A stretch of 64,000 nucleotides of DNA from Burkholderiaceae bacterium (GTDB lineage: Bacteria; Pseudomonadota; Gammaproteobacteria; Burkholderiales; Burkholderiaceae_C): positions 540,666-604,665 of the forward strand of contig CAJYPV010000026.1 of the NCBI GenBank assembly GCA_913776825.1. The letters are read 5' to 3'. Shown here piece by piece: positions 27,681-36,712 of the stretch. Position numbers and translations under genes: made by a program. Position 1 is the stretch's first letter. Every line of letters begins with the position of its first letter. The notes below the pieces were generated by a model that was given only the letters and a program-made list of their open reading frames with translations, was not told where the DNA came from and made no database searches.

Positions 27681-28982
27681 ATGGATACCGCCCTCGTTCT
27701 CTTTCTGATCCTGCTCAACGGTCTGTTCGCCATGTCGGAGATGGCCCTCACGGCTTCCCGCAAGGCACGCTTGCAAGTCATGGTGGAAAGCGGGGAAGGC
27801 GGTGCGCAGGCCGCCATGGACCTGCATGAGAACCCGACCAAGTTCCTGTCCACCGTGCAGATCGGCATCACATCGATCGGCGTGCTCAACGGCATCGTGG
27901 GCGAGGCGGCGTTCTCCGGCCCGCTGGCCGATCTGCTGCGCGAGCACACCCCGCTGAGCACCCGCGCGGCTGATTACAGCGCCACCGGTCTGGTGGTCTT
28001 GGTGCTGACCTTCGTGACCATCATCTTTGGTGAACTCGTGCCCAAGCGGCTGGGCCAGATGTTCCCCGAGAACGTCGCCCGCCTGGTGGCGCCGCCGATG
28101 GAGATCATGTCGCTGATCACCCGGCCGTTCGTCAAGCTGCTGAGCTTCTGCACCGAATTCACCCTCAAGCTGCTGGGCATGGGCGGCCGGGCCAATCGCC
28201 TGGTGACCGAAGAAGAAATCGCCGCCAGCCTGGAAGAAGGCCGCGACGCCGGCGTCATCGAGGAACACGAGCATCAGATGGTGCGCAATGTGTTCCGGCT
28301 GGATGAGCGCCAGATCGGCTCGATGATGATTCCGCGTGCGGAAATCGCCTGGCTGGACATCACCGATCGCCCGGACCAGGTGCTGCAGATCCTCAAGGCG
28401 CATGGCTACAGCCGTTATCCGGTCTGTCGCGGTGGCCTGCATGACGTGGTGGGCGTGCTCAGCGCGCAGAACCTGCTGGCCCGTGCGCTGGCCGGTGAAT
28501 CGCTGGATCTGGCGCAAGGCCTGGATGCGCCGGTCTATGTGCCGGAGACCCTCTCCGGCATGGAGCTGCTGGCCCACATGCGGGGCGCCGAAACGCCGCT
28601 GGTGTTTGTGGTCGACGAATACGGTGAAGTGCAGGGCGTGGTCGCCATGCGCGACGTGCTGGAGGCGATCGCCGGCGAGTTCAATTCGTCGGACGGCGCC
28701 GATGCCTGGGCCGTGCAGCGGGCCGATGGCAGCTGGCTGATGGATGGCCTGATCCCGGTGATGGAACTGAAGGATCGCCTCGAATTGAAGGAACTGCCCG
28801 AGGAAGACCGCGGGCGCTACAACACGCTGGCCGGCATGGTCATGCTGCTGCTGGGGCGCCTGCCGCGGACGACCGACGTGGTGGAGTGGGACGCGTGGAG
28901 ATTCGAGGTGGTGGACCTCGATGGCAAGCGTGTGGACAAGGTGCTGGTCTCGAGACTGGCCGATGATGGAGTGAGTGAATGA
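27681..28982 (+). CDS. CNNM/CorC (HlyC) family membrane protein with CBS domains
   Basis: 433 residues. N-terminal DUF21/CNNM transmembrane domain (FLILLNGLFAMSEMAL, GITSIGVLNGIVGEAAFSG, LVPKRLGQMFPE), then a CBS pair (about 205-330, with MIPRAEIAWLDI and FVVDEYGEVQGVV) and a C-terminal CorC_HlyC transporter-associated domain (about 345-430, DGLIPVMELKDRLEL, RYNTLAGMVMLLLGRLP). The family is linked to magnesium/divalent cation export; older names call it hemolysin. The start at 27681 places the first helix at residue 2; no obvious ribosome binding site. Overlaps the SapC-like gene by four bases. Confidence 0.92.
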   Translation: MDTALVLFLILLNGLFAMSEMALTASRKARLQVMVESGEGGAQAAMDLHENPTKFLSTVQIGITSIGVLNGIVGEAAFSGPLADLLREHTPLSTRAADYSATGLVVLVLTFVTIIFGELVPKRLGQMFPENVARLVAPPMEIMSLITRPFVKLLSFCTEFTLKLLGMGGRANRLVTEEEIAASLEEGRDAGVIEEHEHQMVRNVFRLDERQIGSMMIPRAEIAWLDITDRPDQVLQILKAHGYSRYPVCRGGLHDVVGVLSAQNLLARALAGESLDLAQGLDAPVYVPETLSGMELLAHMRGAETPLVFVVDEYGEVQGVVAMRDVLEAIAGEFNSSDGADAWAVQRADGSWLMDGLIPVMELKDRLELKELPEEDRGRYNTLAGMVMLLLGRLPRTTDVVEWDAWRFEVVDLDGKRVDKVLVSRLADDGVSE

Positions 28983-29719
28983 GCAACCCCCCGATGTATG
29001 GCAATCTGGTCCCGCTGGACCGCACGCAGCACAAGAACCTGCGCATGAGCACCGTGAAGTCCTCGCTGGACCGGATCGCGGGGCTGAATTCGCTGTTCGT
29101 GGCGGTGGCTGAGTTCGCCGACGCCTGCAAGGACTTCCCGGTGGTGTTCGTGCGCGTTGGCGCCGCGGTGGAAGGCCAGCGTCAGGCGGTCGCGCCGCTG
29201 GCGGTGTTCGGCCTGAAGCCGGGCAGCAACCTGTTCATCAAGGACAACCTGTGGACCGGCCGCTATCTGCCGGCCTACATCCGCCGCTATCCGTTCGCGA
29301 TGGCGCGCATCGACGACGGCGAAAACATGGCGCTGTGCTTCGATGACGCCTGGGATGGCTTCTCCCAGACCGACGGCGCGCCGCTGTTCGACGACAAGGG
29401 CGAAGCGACCGAGCTGCTGCTGAACGCCAAGAACTTCTGCGAAGAATTCGAGCGCGAAGCCGACCGCACCCGTCAGGCCTGCGATGTGCTGCAAGACCTG
29501 AACCTGCTGCAGGACATGCGCTTCGAAGCCACCATGGCCAACGGCGAGAAGCTGGATGTCGATGGCTTCATGACCATCAACGAAAAGGCCCTGTCCGAGC
29601 TGCCCGACGCGAAGGTGCTGGAACTGCACCGCAACGGCCTGCTGGAGCTGATCACCATGCATCGGCTGTCGCTGAGCCACATGTCGCGCATGGCCACGCA
29701 ATACCAGCCGACGGCCTGA
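28979..29719 (+). CDS. SapC family protein
   Basis: 246 residues, soluble. Matches the SapC family (PF07277, named after a protein linked to Campylobacter S-layer), not the SapC peptide-transporter permease: opens NLVPLDRTQHKNLRMS, contains FPVVFVR, the YIRRYPFAM motif and LCFDDAWDGFS, then a helical C-terminus with LNLLQDM and ELHRNGLLELI. Biochemical role unknown. Start overlaps the stop of the CNNM gene (ATGA), implying coupled translation; a strong hairpin terminator follows. Confidence 0.88.
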   Translation: MSNPPMYGNLVPLDRTQHKNLRMSTVKSSLDRIAGLNSLFVAVAEFADACKDFPVVFVRVGAAVEGQRQAVAPLAVFGLKPGSNLFIKDNLWTGRYLPAYIRRYPFAMARIDDGENMALCFDDAWDGFSQTDGAPLFDDKGEATELLLNAKNFCEEFEREADRTRQACDVLQDLNLLQDMRFEATMANGEKLDVDGFMTINEKALSELPDAKVLELHRNGLLELITMHRLSLSHMSRMATQYQPTA

Positions 29720-29826
29720 GCCTGAGCGGCCGCGCGCCCGCCTCGCTTGGCGCGGCGCCGGCGCTTCGGCCGGTCCGTCAGGCGGCGAGGCGCCGCCGAT
29801 CGCGCGCCCGCTGCCGACGACACCCT

Positions 29827-29869
29827 ACGCGCCTGACTGCGGACCGCCGCATCAGGCGCGTGTCTTTTC
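29827..29869 (+). terminator. Terminator after SapC-family gene
   Basis: Arms ACGCGCCTGA (29827-29836) and TCAGGCGCGT (29852-29861) enclose a second stem TGCGG-ACCG-CCGCA, followed by GTCTTTTC. Confidence 0.75.
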
Positions 29870-29978
29870 AGGGCAGCGACCACCCCCATTGGGTGGGCGA
29901 AGAACGACGCGGGTTTGCGTGAGGATGAGGAGGCGACCCGCATCGCTAGCATTTAGAGGCCCGAAGAGGTCGAGATCC

Positions 29979-31358
29979 ATGTTGTTTGAGGTTTTTTTGT
30001 CATCTCCCGCGGTGGAGGCGGTGTTTTCACCGACCGCGGTGGTCCAGGCCATGATGGATGTGGAGGCAGCGCTCGCGCGCGCCCAGGCCCGCGCCGGCTT
30101 GATGCCGCCGGCCGCTGCGCAAGCCATCGTCAGCCTGTGCCGTGCCGAGCTGTACGACGTGCCAGCCTTGCTCGCCGCCGCTCCGCGCGCCGGCAGCCTG
30201 GCGATGCCGGTGGTGCAGCGGCTGCGCGAAACGGTCGCGCTCTTTGATCCGTCGGCGGCGGTCTATGTGCATCGCAGCGCGGCGGCGCAGGACATCGTCG
30301 ACACAGCGATGGTGCTGTGCACGCGACGCGCGCTGCGGCTGATCGACGATGACCTGATCAACCTGTGCGGTCATCTGCTGGATCTGGCCGAGCGCCACGA
30401 GGCCGTGCCGATGCTGGGCCGCACGCTGATGCAGCCGGCGCAGGTCATCAGCTTCCGTTTCAAGGTGATGAACTGGTTGATGCCATTGCTGCGCAGCGCC
30501 GAAATGCTGCGGCAGCAGGCGTCGATGGCGCTGATGCTGCAGTTCGGCGGACCGGTGGGCACGCTGGACAGCCTCGGCGAGCATGCGCCCGCCGTGGTCG
30601 AAGCCATGGCGCAGGAGTTGCGCCTTCAAGCGCCGGACATGTGCTGGCATACCCAGCGCGACCGCGGCATGCGGCTGGCGGCGGAGATCGGCATCATGTG
30701 CGGTGCCCTGGGCAAGCTGGCTCAGGACGTCGCGCTGATGAGCCAGGCGGAAGTGGAAGAGCTGAGCGAGCCCCAGGCCGATGGCCGGGGCGTGTGCATC
30801 ACGCTGCCGCACAAGCACAACCCGGTCGCGGCGCAGCAGGCGATGGCGGCGGTCCAGCGGGTGCCGCAGCGCATCGCCAGCATGCTGAGCTGCATGACGC
30901 CGCAGCATGAGCGCGGCCTGGGTCAGATCCAGGCCGAACTGGCCGAATGGAATGGTCTGCTGGGCAATGCCCATGCAGCGGTGCAGGCGCTGGCGCTGTC
31001 GATGGCCGAGCCGACGGTGCGTCCCGAGCGCATGCGCGCGCATGTGGAAGCGCGCCATGGGCTGATCGCCAGTGAGCGGCTCGAACTGCTGCTGCTGCCG
31101 CGACTCGGTCGTCAGCGCACGGCCGCCATGCTGCAGGACCTGATCCATCGTGTGCGGCAAGGGCAGGGCACGATGCGGGAGATGCTGGTCCAGTCCCTGG
31201 ACCAAGGCGAGCTGCCCGCATCCGCCATCGCCGATGGCGACCTCGATGCCCTGTTCGACATGGACACCAGCGCCCGTCAGGCCGACCAGCGCGTCGACGT
31301 CCTGATGCAGGACGCGCGTCGTCGTTGCGACGCGCTGGCTTCCCGGCCTCTGGATTGA
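29979..31358 (+). CDS. Lyase of the fumarase/3-carboxymuconate cycloisomerase (PcaB-like) family, degenerate signature
   Basis: 459 residues, family-typical length. MLFEVFLSSPAVEAVFS and DVEAALARAQARAGLMP match the PcaB (3-carboxy-cis,cis-muconate cycloisomerase) subgroup; the helical core includes AAAQDIVDTAMVL, RTLMQPAQVISF and GGPVGTLDSLG. The superfamily signature, normally GSSxMPxKxNP, reads GVCITLPHKHNP, so both signature serines are replaced while the P-H-K-x-N-P part is kept. No other protocatechuate genes are adjacent, so catechol degradation is not supported by context. ATG at 29979 gives the family N-terminus. Could be an active lyase with altered chemistry or a non-catalytic paralogue. 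Confidence 0.8.
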   Translation: MLFEVFLSSPAVEAVFSPTAVVQAMMDVEAALARAQARAGLMPPAAAQAIVSLCRAELYDVPALLAAAPRAGSLAMPVVQRLRETVALFDPSAAVYVHRSAAAQDIVDTAMVLCTRRALRLIDDDLINLCGHLLDLAERHEAVPMLGRTLMQPAQVISFRFKVMNWLMPLLRSAEMLRQQASMALMLQFGGPVGTLDSLGEHAPAVVEAMAQELRLQAPDMCWHTQRDRGMRLAAEIGIMCGALGKLAQDVALMSQAEVEELSEPQADGRGVCITLPHKHNPVAAQQAMAAVQRVPQRIASMLSCMTPQHERGLGQIQAELAEWNGLLGNAHAAVQALALSMAEPTVRPERMRAHVEARHGLIASERLELLLLPRLGRQRTAAMLQDLIHRVRQGQGTMREMLVQSLDQGELPASAIADGDLDALFDMDTSARQADQRVDVLMQDARRRCDALASRPLD

Positions 31359-31822
31359 GTTCGCCGATCGTCCCGCTCGTTCATGCTGGGACCGAAAGGT
31401 TCGGCATGAGGATGCCTGGGGCGCTCAGCACCGGAATGCCCGTCCATCGTGAGGGGTCTTCCCTGTAAAAAACGGGTGACAGGATTGCAAGCGCATTCCG
31501 CATCGCGAACTTCTACACCCGAAATTACCCGATGGGCGGTTCACCGGACCGTCGCCACAATGCGCTCCGGCTGACAACCCAAATTCGCACCAGGATGTGG
31601 CGCCAGCCCAGGCAAATCGCGCTCCGCAGCGTAGGTGAGCACTCTGTAACAGGCCTCCCCCATTCACGGGGTATCGCAGCGATGGGGGATTGACCAGCCC
31701 CAGGGACCCGGTACAGACCCGTAAGCCCATCGTCGCAATTGTTAACTATCGTTGCAGCCGAAATTAATTACTTTGAGTGCAGCCTAGACTTGCCTCCATA
31801 ACCGATGAGTCTGGAGTTGGGA
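31359..31822. other. 464-bp upstream region of the FeeM-like gene
   Basis: Unusually AT-rich for this window near its right end (GTTAACTAT, AAATTAATTACTTTGAG at 31740-31775), which marks the likely promoter, though no clean -35/-10 pair was found. A 7-bp inverted repeat CCCCCAT/ATGGGGG sits at 31657-31688. I looked for a cyclic-di-GMP riboswitch and did not find its conserved boxes. No gene seen. Confidence 0.5.
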
Positions 31823-32578
31823 ATGAGCGACGAAGCAAATCTATCGAGTATCGAGCTGGAGGCCCCTGCGAGCGCATTGCAGGCTTACCAGCCGATGCCG
31901 CGACAGATGGCGTTTACTCGCTCTGGCTCCGTCTCGCTCGTTTCTCGCGACACGGAACAAGGCCCGATTGAAATTCGCGCCTTGATGGAAGAAACCAGCC
32001 ATTCGCTAGTGGAACGCCGTTACGCCTCGCGCGGCTACAAATTGAGCCGCTCCGCCGATGTGACGCTGGGCGCTTATTGGGAAGGTCGACTGGTGTCGAC
32101 CTTTGGCATGCGGCGCGATGTCGGCCAGCTCGGCGCGGACCAGAGCTTTCCCGATGAGATGGCCGCCATGCGCGCCCGCGGCTGGAAGATGTGTGAGCTG
32201 ACGCGCTTCGCGGCGGATCCGGAAGGTCCGTCCAAGATGGTGCTGGCCAGCCTGTCGCACCTGGCTTATCTGCATGCGGCCCATCACTGGGGCGCCGATT
32301 ACCTGGTGATCGAGGTGAATCCGCGTCACACCGGCTTCTATCGCCGGATGCTGGATTTCCAGACCCACGGCGAACAGCGCCTGCATCGCGGCGTCGGCGC
32401 ACCGGCCGTGCTGATGAGCCTGTCGATTCCTTACGGCTCGACCCTGGTCAAGAAGCATGGCGGCAAGCTGGCCGAAGGCCGCTCCCGCACGCTGTTCCCG
32501 TATTTCTTCTCGGTCGACGAGGAAGAACAACTGCGCAGCCGACTGGCCGAGGTGTACGGCTTCGGTTACGACGCCTGA
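31823..32578 (+). CDS. FeeM-like N-acyl amino acid synthase (GNAT fold)
   Basis: 251 residues. GNAT-type acyltransferase like FeeM, which joins an acyl chain from acyl-carrier protein to an amino acid and is related to acyl-homoserine-lactone synthases. Key stretches: IEIRALMEETSHSLVERRYA, YKLSRSADVTLGAYWEGRLV, WKMCELTRFAADPEG and VIEVNPRHTGFYRRMLDF, the last being the most diagnostic. GGAG at 31813-31816 selects the ATG at 31823 over the one at 31805. Such genes often sit in exosortase/PEP-CTERM regions, in keeping with the EpsA-like regulator 2.7 kb downstream. Followed by a strong terminator. Confidence 0.85.
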   Translation: MSDEANLSSIELEAPASALQAYQPMPRQMAFTRSGSVSLVSRDTEQGPIEIRALMEETSHSLVERRYASRGYKLSRSADVTLGAYWEGRLVSTFGMRRDVGQLGADQSFPDEMAAMRARGWKMCELTRFAADPEGPSKMVLASLSHLAYLHAAHHWGADYLVIEVNPRHTGFYRRMLDFQTHGEQRLHRGVGAPAVLMSLSIPYGSTLVKKHGGKLAEGRSRTLFPYFFSVDEEEQLRSRLAEVYGFGYDA

Positions 32579-32640
32579 AGCGCTGAAGGGCGCCGGAGCA
32601 CGGCGAGTCTCATTCCGACATCACCGCTGGTGAGACAACG

Positions 32641-32667
32641 AAGGCCCGAGTCGCTCCGGGCCTTTTT
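32641..32667 (+). terminator. Rho-independent terminator after the FeeM-like gene
   Basis: AAGGCCCG-AG, loop TCG, CT-C-CGGGCCTT, then a run of T (positions 32662-32667). Confidence 0.9.
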
Positions 32668-32761
32668 TGCGTCGGTACGTTGGATCGCGTGAGATCACCG
32701 GATCGTTGTCCCGCGTAGCGCGGCGCGCCGCCCGCTGGAGCCGAGCGAGCGCGGCACGGTC

Positions 32762-33676
32762 TCAAGCAGCCAGCCAGTGCAGGCTGAACCACTCGGACTC
32801 ATCGGTCCAGGCGGCCTGCGGCTGGAAGCCGGCCTCGCGCGCGAGTTGCTGGAAGCTCTCCACGCTGTACTTGTAAGAGCACTCGGTGTGCAGGCTCTCG
32901 CCCGGGACCAGCGGATAGCGGCGCCCCTGCAGCTGCAGCACTTGCGGGCCGCGCGGCAGCAAATGCATTTCAATGCGGCGCTGACGCGGTTCGTAGAACG
33001 CGTAATGGTCGAAGCCCTGGCTGTCGTATTCCAGGCCGAGCTCGCGTTGCGCATGCCGCAGCAGGTTGAGATTGAACCGTGCCGTGATGCCCTGCGAATC
33101 GTTGTACGCCGCATGCAGCAGCGCCGGATCCTTGATCAGATCGACGCCGATCAGCAGCGCACCGCCATCGAGTTCGGTCCGCAACAGCTTGAGGAAGGTC
33201 AGCGCTTCCTGCGGGTCGAAGTTGCCGATGCTGGAGCCGGGGAAGAAGCCGATGCGACGTCCGCCTTCGGGCGCTGCGGGCAGTTGGTGCGGACGAGTGA
33301 AGTCCGCCACCACCGGCGTGATGCGCAGGCTGGGGTACTCGCGCCACAGGCTTTCGCAGGCGGCCAGCAGGTGCGGGCCGGAAATGTCGATCGGCGCGAA
33401 GCTGTGGAGAAAGGGTGCATGGGCCAACAGCCGGCGCACTTTCACCAGCGCTCCGGCGCCGTATTCGATCAACTGGGCATCGCGACCCATGCGGGAGGCG
33501 AATTCCGGCGCATGTCGATCCAGCAGCGCCAGCTCGGTGCGGGTGGGGTAGTACTCCGGCAGCTCGCAGATGCGCTCGAACAGCGAGGAGCCTTGTGCAT
33601 CGTAGAAATACTTGGGTGAGATGCGGTGGTCGGGGCCGGCGAGCGCGGCGTGGAGGTCGTCAGCAAAACTGCTCAT
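32762..33676 (-). CDS. egtD: L-histidine N-alpha-methyltransferase EgtD
   Basis: Makes hercynine (trimethylhistidine) from histidine and SAM, the first step of ergothioneine synthesis. 304 residues, typical. YFYDAQGSSLFERICELPEYYPTRTELALL is split across the family's substrate lid, IEYGAGALVKVRRLL is the SAM loop (usual GSG changed to GAG), and FFPGSSIGNF is the family hallmark; EMHLLP and FSLHWLAA near the end are also typical. Second gene of a minus-strand pair; its ATG overlaps the egtB stop (ATGA). Confidence 0.96.
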   Translation of the reverse strand: MSSFADDLHAALAGPDHRISPKYFYDAQGSSLFERICELPEYYPTRTELALLDRHAPEFASRMGRDAQLIEYGAGALVKVRRLLAHAPFLHSFAPIDISGPHLLAACESLWREYPSLRITPVVADFTRPHQLPAAPEGGRRIGFFPGSSIGNFDPQEALTFLKLLRTELDGGALLIGVDLIKDPALLHAAYNDSQGITARFNLNLLRHAQRELGLEYDSQGFDHYAFYEPRQRRIEMHLLPRGPQVLQLQGRRYPLVPGESLHTECSYKYSVESFQQLAREAGFQPQAAWTDESEWFSLHWLAA

Positions 33677-34971
33677 GCAGGTGTCTCCGCGCGTGATTGC
33701 GCATCGCGGGCCAATCGCAGCCCGGTGAATTGCCAGCGGGCCGCTGGCGGAAAGAAGTTGCGGTAGGTCGCGCGGCTGTGGCCGGGTGGCGTGGCCACAC
33801 TGCCACCCCGCAGCACCAGTTGGCCCACCATGAACTTACCGTTGTATTCCGCGGCCGCGCCGGGCATGGGGCGGAAGCCGGGATAGGGGTGGTAGGCGGA
33901 GCGGGTCCACTGCCACGCTTGATCGAACAGCTGGACCATGCCGGGCAGGGCGCTCGCGGCCTCCCACTCGAATTCGCTCGGCAGGCGCGCGCCGGCCCAC
34001 TCGGCATAGGCCGTGGCCTCGTAGAAGCTGAGCTGCGTGACCGGGGCGTCGTGCGCCATCGGCTGCAGGCCATGCAGCCCGAAGACGGACCAACGGCTGC
34101 TGGCACCTGGCGCGTCGGTCGGGCCGGTGTGCGGCTCCGCCTCCACCCAATACAGCGGCGCCTGCCAGCCCTGGGCCTGCACCATCGCCCAGCCGTCGGA
34201 CAGCCACCAGCGCGGGTCGCGGTAGCCGCCGTCGTCGATGAAGCGCTGGTATTCGCCGCAGGTGACCAGGCGATTCGCGATCTCGAAGGGCTCCAGCCAC
34301 ACGCGATGGCGCGGTCCTTCGTTGTCGAAGGCGAAGCCGGGATGGGTCCGCGCGTCATGGCCGATGTCGACCAGGCCGCCCTCGTGCGACAGCCACGTGG
34401 TCGAGGCGGCAGTCGATGCGCCGATGCGCTCCGCGCTCATGGACCCCGCGCCATGCGGCAGCAGTGCGGGGCGCCATGGATGGCAGGAGAGCAGATGCAG
34501 CGCATCGGTCAACAGCAGCTCTTGATGCTGCTGCTCATGCTGCAGGCCCAGCGCGAGGGTGGGCGCCACGAGCGACTGCCAGAGCGGCTCCGGGCATTCC
34601 TCGATCAGGCGTTGCAGATGACGATCGACATGGCTGCGGTACTCGCGAACCTCGTCCAGCGACGGGCGTGTCAACAGCCCGCGCTGCGGTCGCGGATGGC
34701 GAGGTCCGAGCCCTTCGTAATAAGAATTGAAGAGGTAGTGATAGCGCTCGTCCAGCGGCTGATAGCCCGACAGATGCGGGCGCAGCAGCAGCGCTTCGAA
34801 GAACCAGCTGGTATGGGCTTGATGCCATTTCGCGGGGCTCGCATCGGGCATCGATTGGGCGGCCTGATCCTCGGCGGACAGGGTCTCGGTCAAGGCCAGG
34901 GTGTGGCGGCGTACCGCGTCATAGCGACGCGAAAGTTCCCGCCGCCCGTGCGGCAAATCCGGGTCCGACAT
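33673..34971 (-). CDS. egtB: Ergothioneine synthase EgtB (sulfoxide synthase family)
   Basis: Non-haem iron enzyme that couples hercynine to a thiol donor and forms the C-S bond. 432 residues from the ATG at 34971 (CAGGAG eight bases upstream). N-terminal DinB-like domain with the iron-ligand set: His in KWHQAHTSWFFE and LQHEQQHQELL. C-terminal formylglycine-generating-enzyme-like domain with YQRFIDDGGY, YWVEAEP, LSFYEATAYAEWAGARLPSEFEWE and RGGSVATPPGHSRATYRNF. In proteobacteria the two-gene egtB-egtD layout is common and lacks egtA/C; no egtE lyase is seen here. Confidence 0.95.
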   Translation of the reverse strand: MSDPDLPHGRRELSRRYDAVRRHTLALTETLSAEDQAAQSMPDASPAKWHQAHTSWFFEALLLRPHLSGYQPLDERYHYLFNSYYEGLGPRHPRPQRGLLTRPSLDEVREYRSHVDRHLQRLIEECPEPLWQSLVAPTLALGLQHEQQHQELLLTDALHLLSCHPWRPALLPHGAGSMSAERIGASTAASTTWLSHEGGLVDIGHDARTHPGFAFDNEGPRHRVWLEPFEIANRLVTCGEYQRFIDDGGYRDPRWWLSDGWAMVQAQGWQAPLYWVEAEPHTGPTDAPGASSRWSVFGLHGLQPMAHDAPVTQLSFYEATAYAEWAGARLPSEFEWEAASALPGMVQLFDQAWQWTRSAYHPYPGFRPMPGAAAEYNGKFMVGQLVLRGGSVATPPGHSRATYRNFFPPAARWQFTGLRLARDAQSRAETPA

Positions 34972-35288
34972 GCAAGCAGCTCCTGCGGCCCGTGGGGGCG
35001 AGCCGCGATTCAACGGTATCCGATTTGGCCCTCCAGCGCCCATCTCGGGCCACTCCCATCGGACGGAGTCAGCCATCCAGCTGACACCCCATGACAGCAT
35101 GGGCAAGCACGGCTCCCGCAGCCGACCGCAAGCGCCCGTCGAGCCACGCCGACCGCCTGTGTGCGGGGACAGGCGATGCGGATTCATCGTCGCGTCATTC
35201 ACACGGCGCACGCTGCGACGGCCGTATGTCCCACGCCAGCCTGGCGCGGCGATGACCACCGCCCGATCCGTTCGATGCCGCCCCGCCC
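34972..35288. other. Divergent region between egtB and EpsA-like gene
   Basis: 317 bp that must hold both promoters. I could not assign boxes with confidence and see no gene or notable repeat. Confidence 0.5.
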
Positions 35289-36155
35289 ATGTCGCTGAAC
35301 CCGATGTCTTCCTTGACGCTGCCGGAGCACGCGCCCGATCGCGCGGACGCGATGCCGCCGGATTGGCTGGCCGACCGCGTGCAGACCGAACGTCTGATGG
35401 ACGCGCTGTGGAGCGCTCGCCAGCCGGGAACGCCGGGTCAGTTCTTCGTCTGGAGTCAAAGCCGCATGCAGCCGCTGGTGCCGCATCAGCTGCTGGTGTG
35501 TGTGTCCGAAGGCGCGGCATCGGCGCGGTGGTCGGCGCAGCTGTTTCATCTGCGACCGGTGCCGCCAGCCTTGGTCTCTCAGCTGGAATCGGCTGAGCAT
35601 GGGCTCTGGCTGCAGCTCACGCGTCGGTGGATGCCGGGCCGTCGAGCCGTGGTGGTGGATTTGGTGTCGGAGGGGTCGAGCGGCGTGTTCCAGGTCTTGC
35701 TGGACGCCGGGTTCCGATCACTGCTGCTGCACGGCGTGCCCGGTTCGGGAGAGCGTCCCGATGGGTTGTATCTCTTGGCGGGCGACGGCTGGTCGCTCGA
35801 TCAGGTGCAGTGGTGGGAATGCCTGGTGCCGGCGATGCATGCCGCCTGGCGTCGGTCGAGCGCGGTGGGCCGCGGTCCGCTGGCGCCGCAGCGGATGCTG
35901 GATCTGGTCACACCGCGCGAGCAGCAGATCGTGGAAGGTCTGCGGGCGGGGCTGAGCAATGAGGGGATCGCGATCCAGCTCGGCATCAGCATGTTCACGG
36001 TCAAGAACCATGTGCGCAAGATCCTGCGCAAGCTGGGCGCGAGCAACCGCGCTCAGGCGGTGGCGATCGCGATGGCGCGGCGCGATCTCAGCGAGCGTGA
36101 CTGCGGACGCGGCGCAGCCGACCCGCCCAGCGCATCAGCAGCAGGTGCACGATGA
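35289..36155 (+). CDS. EpsA-like LuxR-family transcriptional regulator
   Basis: 288 residues. The N-terminal domain (QFFVWSQSRMQPLVPHQLLVCV) is that of the regulator family annotated as XrtB/PEP-CTERM-associated EpsA, found near exopolysaccharide genes in betaproteobacteria. The C-terminus (about 210-272) is a LuxR helix-turn-helix: LVTPREQQIVEGLRAGLSNE, then FTVKNHVRKILRKLGASNRA. A short Ala/Ser tail follows. The gene's last 68 bases overlap the convergent VanZ-like gene. Confidence 0.85.
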   Translation: MSLNPMSSLTLPEHAPDRADAMPPDWLADRVQTERLMDALWSARQPGTPGQFFVWSQSRMQPLVPHQLLVCVSEGAASARWSAQLFHLRPVPPALVSQLESAEHGLWLQLTRRWMPGRRAVVVDLVSEGSSGVFQVLLDAGFRSLLLHGVPGSGERPDGLYLLAGDGWSLDQVQWWECLVPAMHAAWRRSSAVGRGPLAPQRMLDLVTPREQQIVEGLRAGLSNEGIAIQLGISMFTVKNHVRKILRKLGASNRAQAVAIAMARRDLSERDCGRGAADPPSASAAGAR

Positions 36156-36534
36156 CGCCGCCGCCTGCGCCGATCATGTCGGCGACGACATCGCGCGCAT
36201 CGGCGTCTCGTCCCGGCACATGGGCCTGGACCAGCTCGATCAGGATGCCGTAGGCCAGCAGGACCGCCAGCACGATCCAGCGGCGATGCGCCCGCGGGCG
36301 CAGGCACTGCATGCCGACCACGGCCAGGGTGCCGAAGGCGGCGAAATGATTGGCCTTGTCCCAACCGAGGTCGGCGCCCTGAGGCGGATGCGGGCTGAAG
36401 GCGAGCCAACTGATGACCACGATCAGCGCCACGAACAGCAAACGCCAGGCGAGGCGCCAATGGGGATTGAACAGCAACAGGTCGATCAAGCGAGCCCGCC
36501 TCCGGTCGGGCGGCGCGAGTGTGCCATGGTGCAT
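36088..36534 (-). CDS. VanZ-like family membrane protein
   Basis: 148 residues with four predicted helices (WRLLFVALIVVISWLAF, HFAAFGTLAVVGMQ, WIVLAVLLAYGILIELVQA, GAGGGVIVHLLLM). DKANHFAAFG and ILIELVQAHVPGRDADARDV are VanZ-family signatures. Members often accompany exosortase and exopolysaccharide genes; function is not established. 3' end overlaps the regulator above on the opposite strand. Confidence 0.85.
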   Translation of the reverse strand: MHHGTLAPPDRRRARLIDLLLFNPHWRLAWRLLFVALIVVISWLAFSPHPPQGADLGWDKANHFAAFGTLAVVGMQCLRPRAHRRWIVLAVLLAYGILIELVQAHVPGRDADARDVVADMIGAGGGVIVHLLLMRWAGRLRRVRSHAR

Positions 36535-36602
36535 CGCTCGCGCCGGCCGCCTGGCCCACGGGAATCGGGGGGAGGCGAGGCGAACGTGTGGGGGCGTGAT
36601 GC

Positions 36603-36631
36603 TTGTCGCTCGAAAAAAGATGGCCTATACT
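36603..36631 (+). promoter_or_regulatory. Sigma-70 promoter for tRNA-Thr
   Basis: TTGTCG at 36603-36608, a 17-bp spacer, TATACT at 36626-36631; expected start near 36638, 75 bases before the tRNA. No gene in the 178 bp between the VanZ-like gene and the tRNA. Confidence 0.8.
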
Positions 36632-36712
36632 CTGAGGCTCTGCTGACGAAGCTTCTGTCAATGGTTCATCGTGATCGATGAGCAGCCATTGAAGGTGATT
36701 TGTCAAAAGAAC

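Noticed and set aside
31425..31730. 101-codon minus-strand frame upstream of the FeeM-like gene
   Set aside because: No ribosome binding site, no domain, Cys/Gly/Ser-rich composition and it covers the likely promoter region.
31359..31822. Possible cyclic-di-GMP or other riboswitch upstream of the FeeM-like gene
   Set aside because: Conserved GEMM boxes are not present on either strand; only one short inverted repeat was found.
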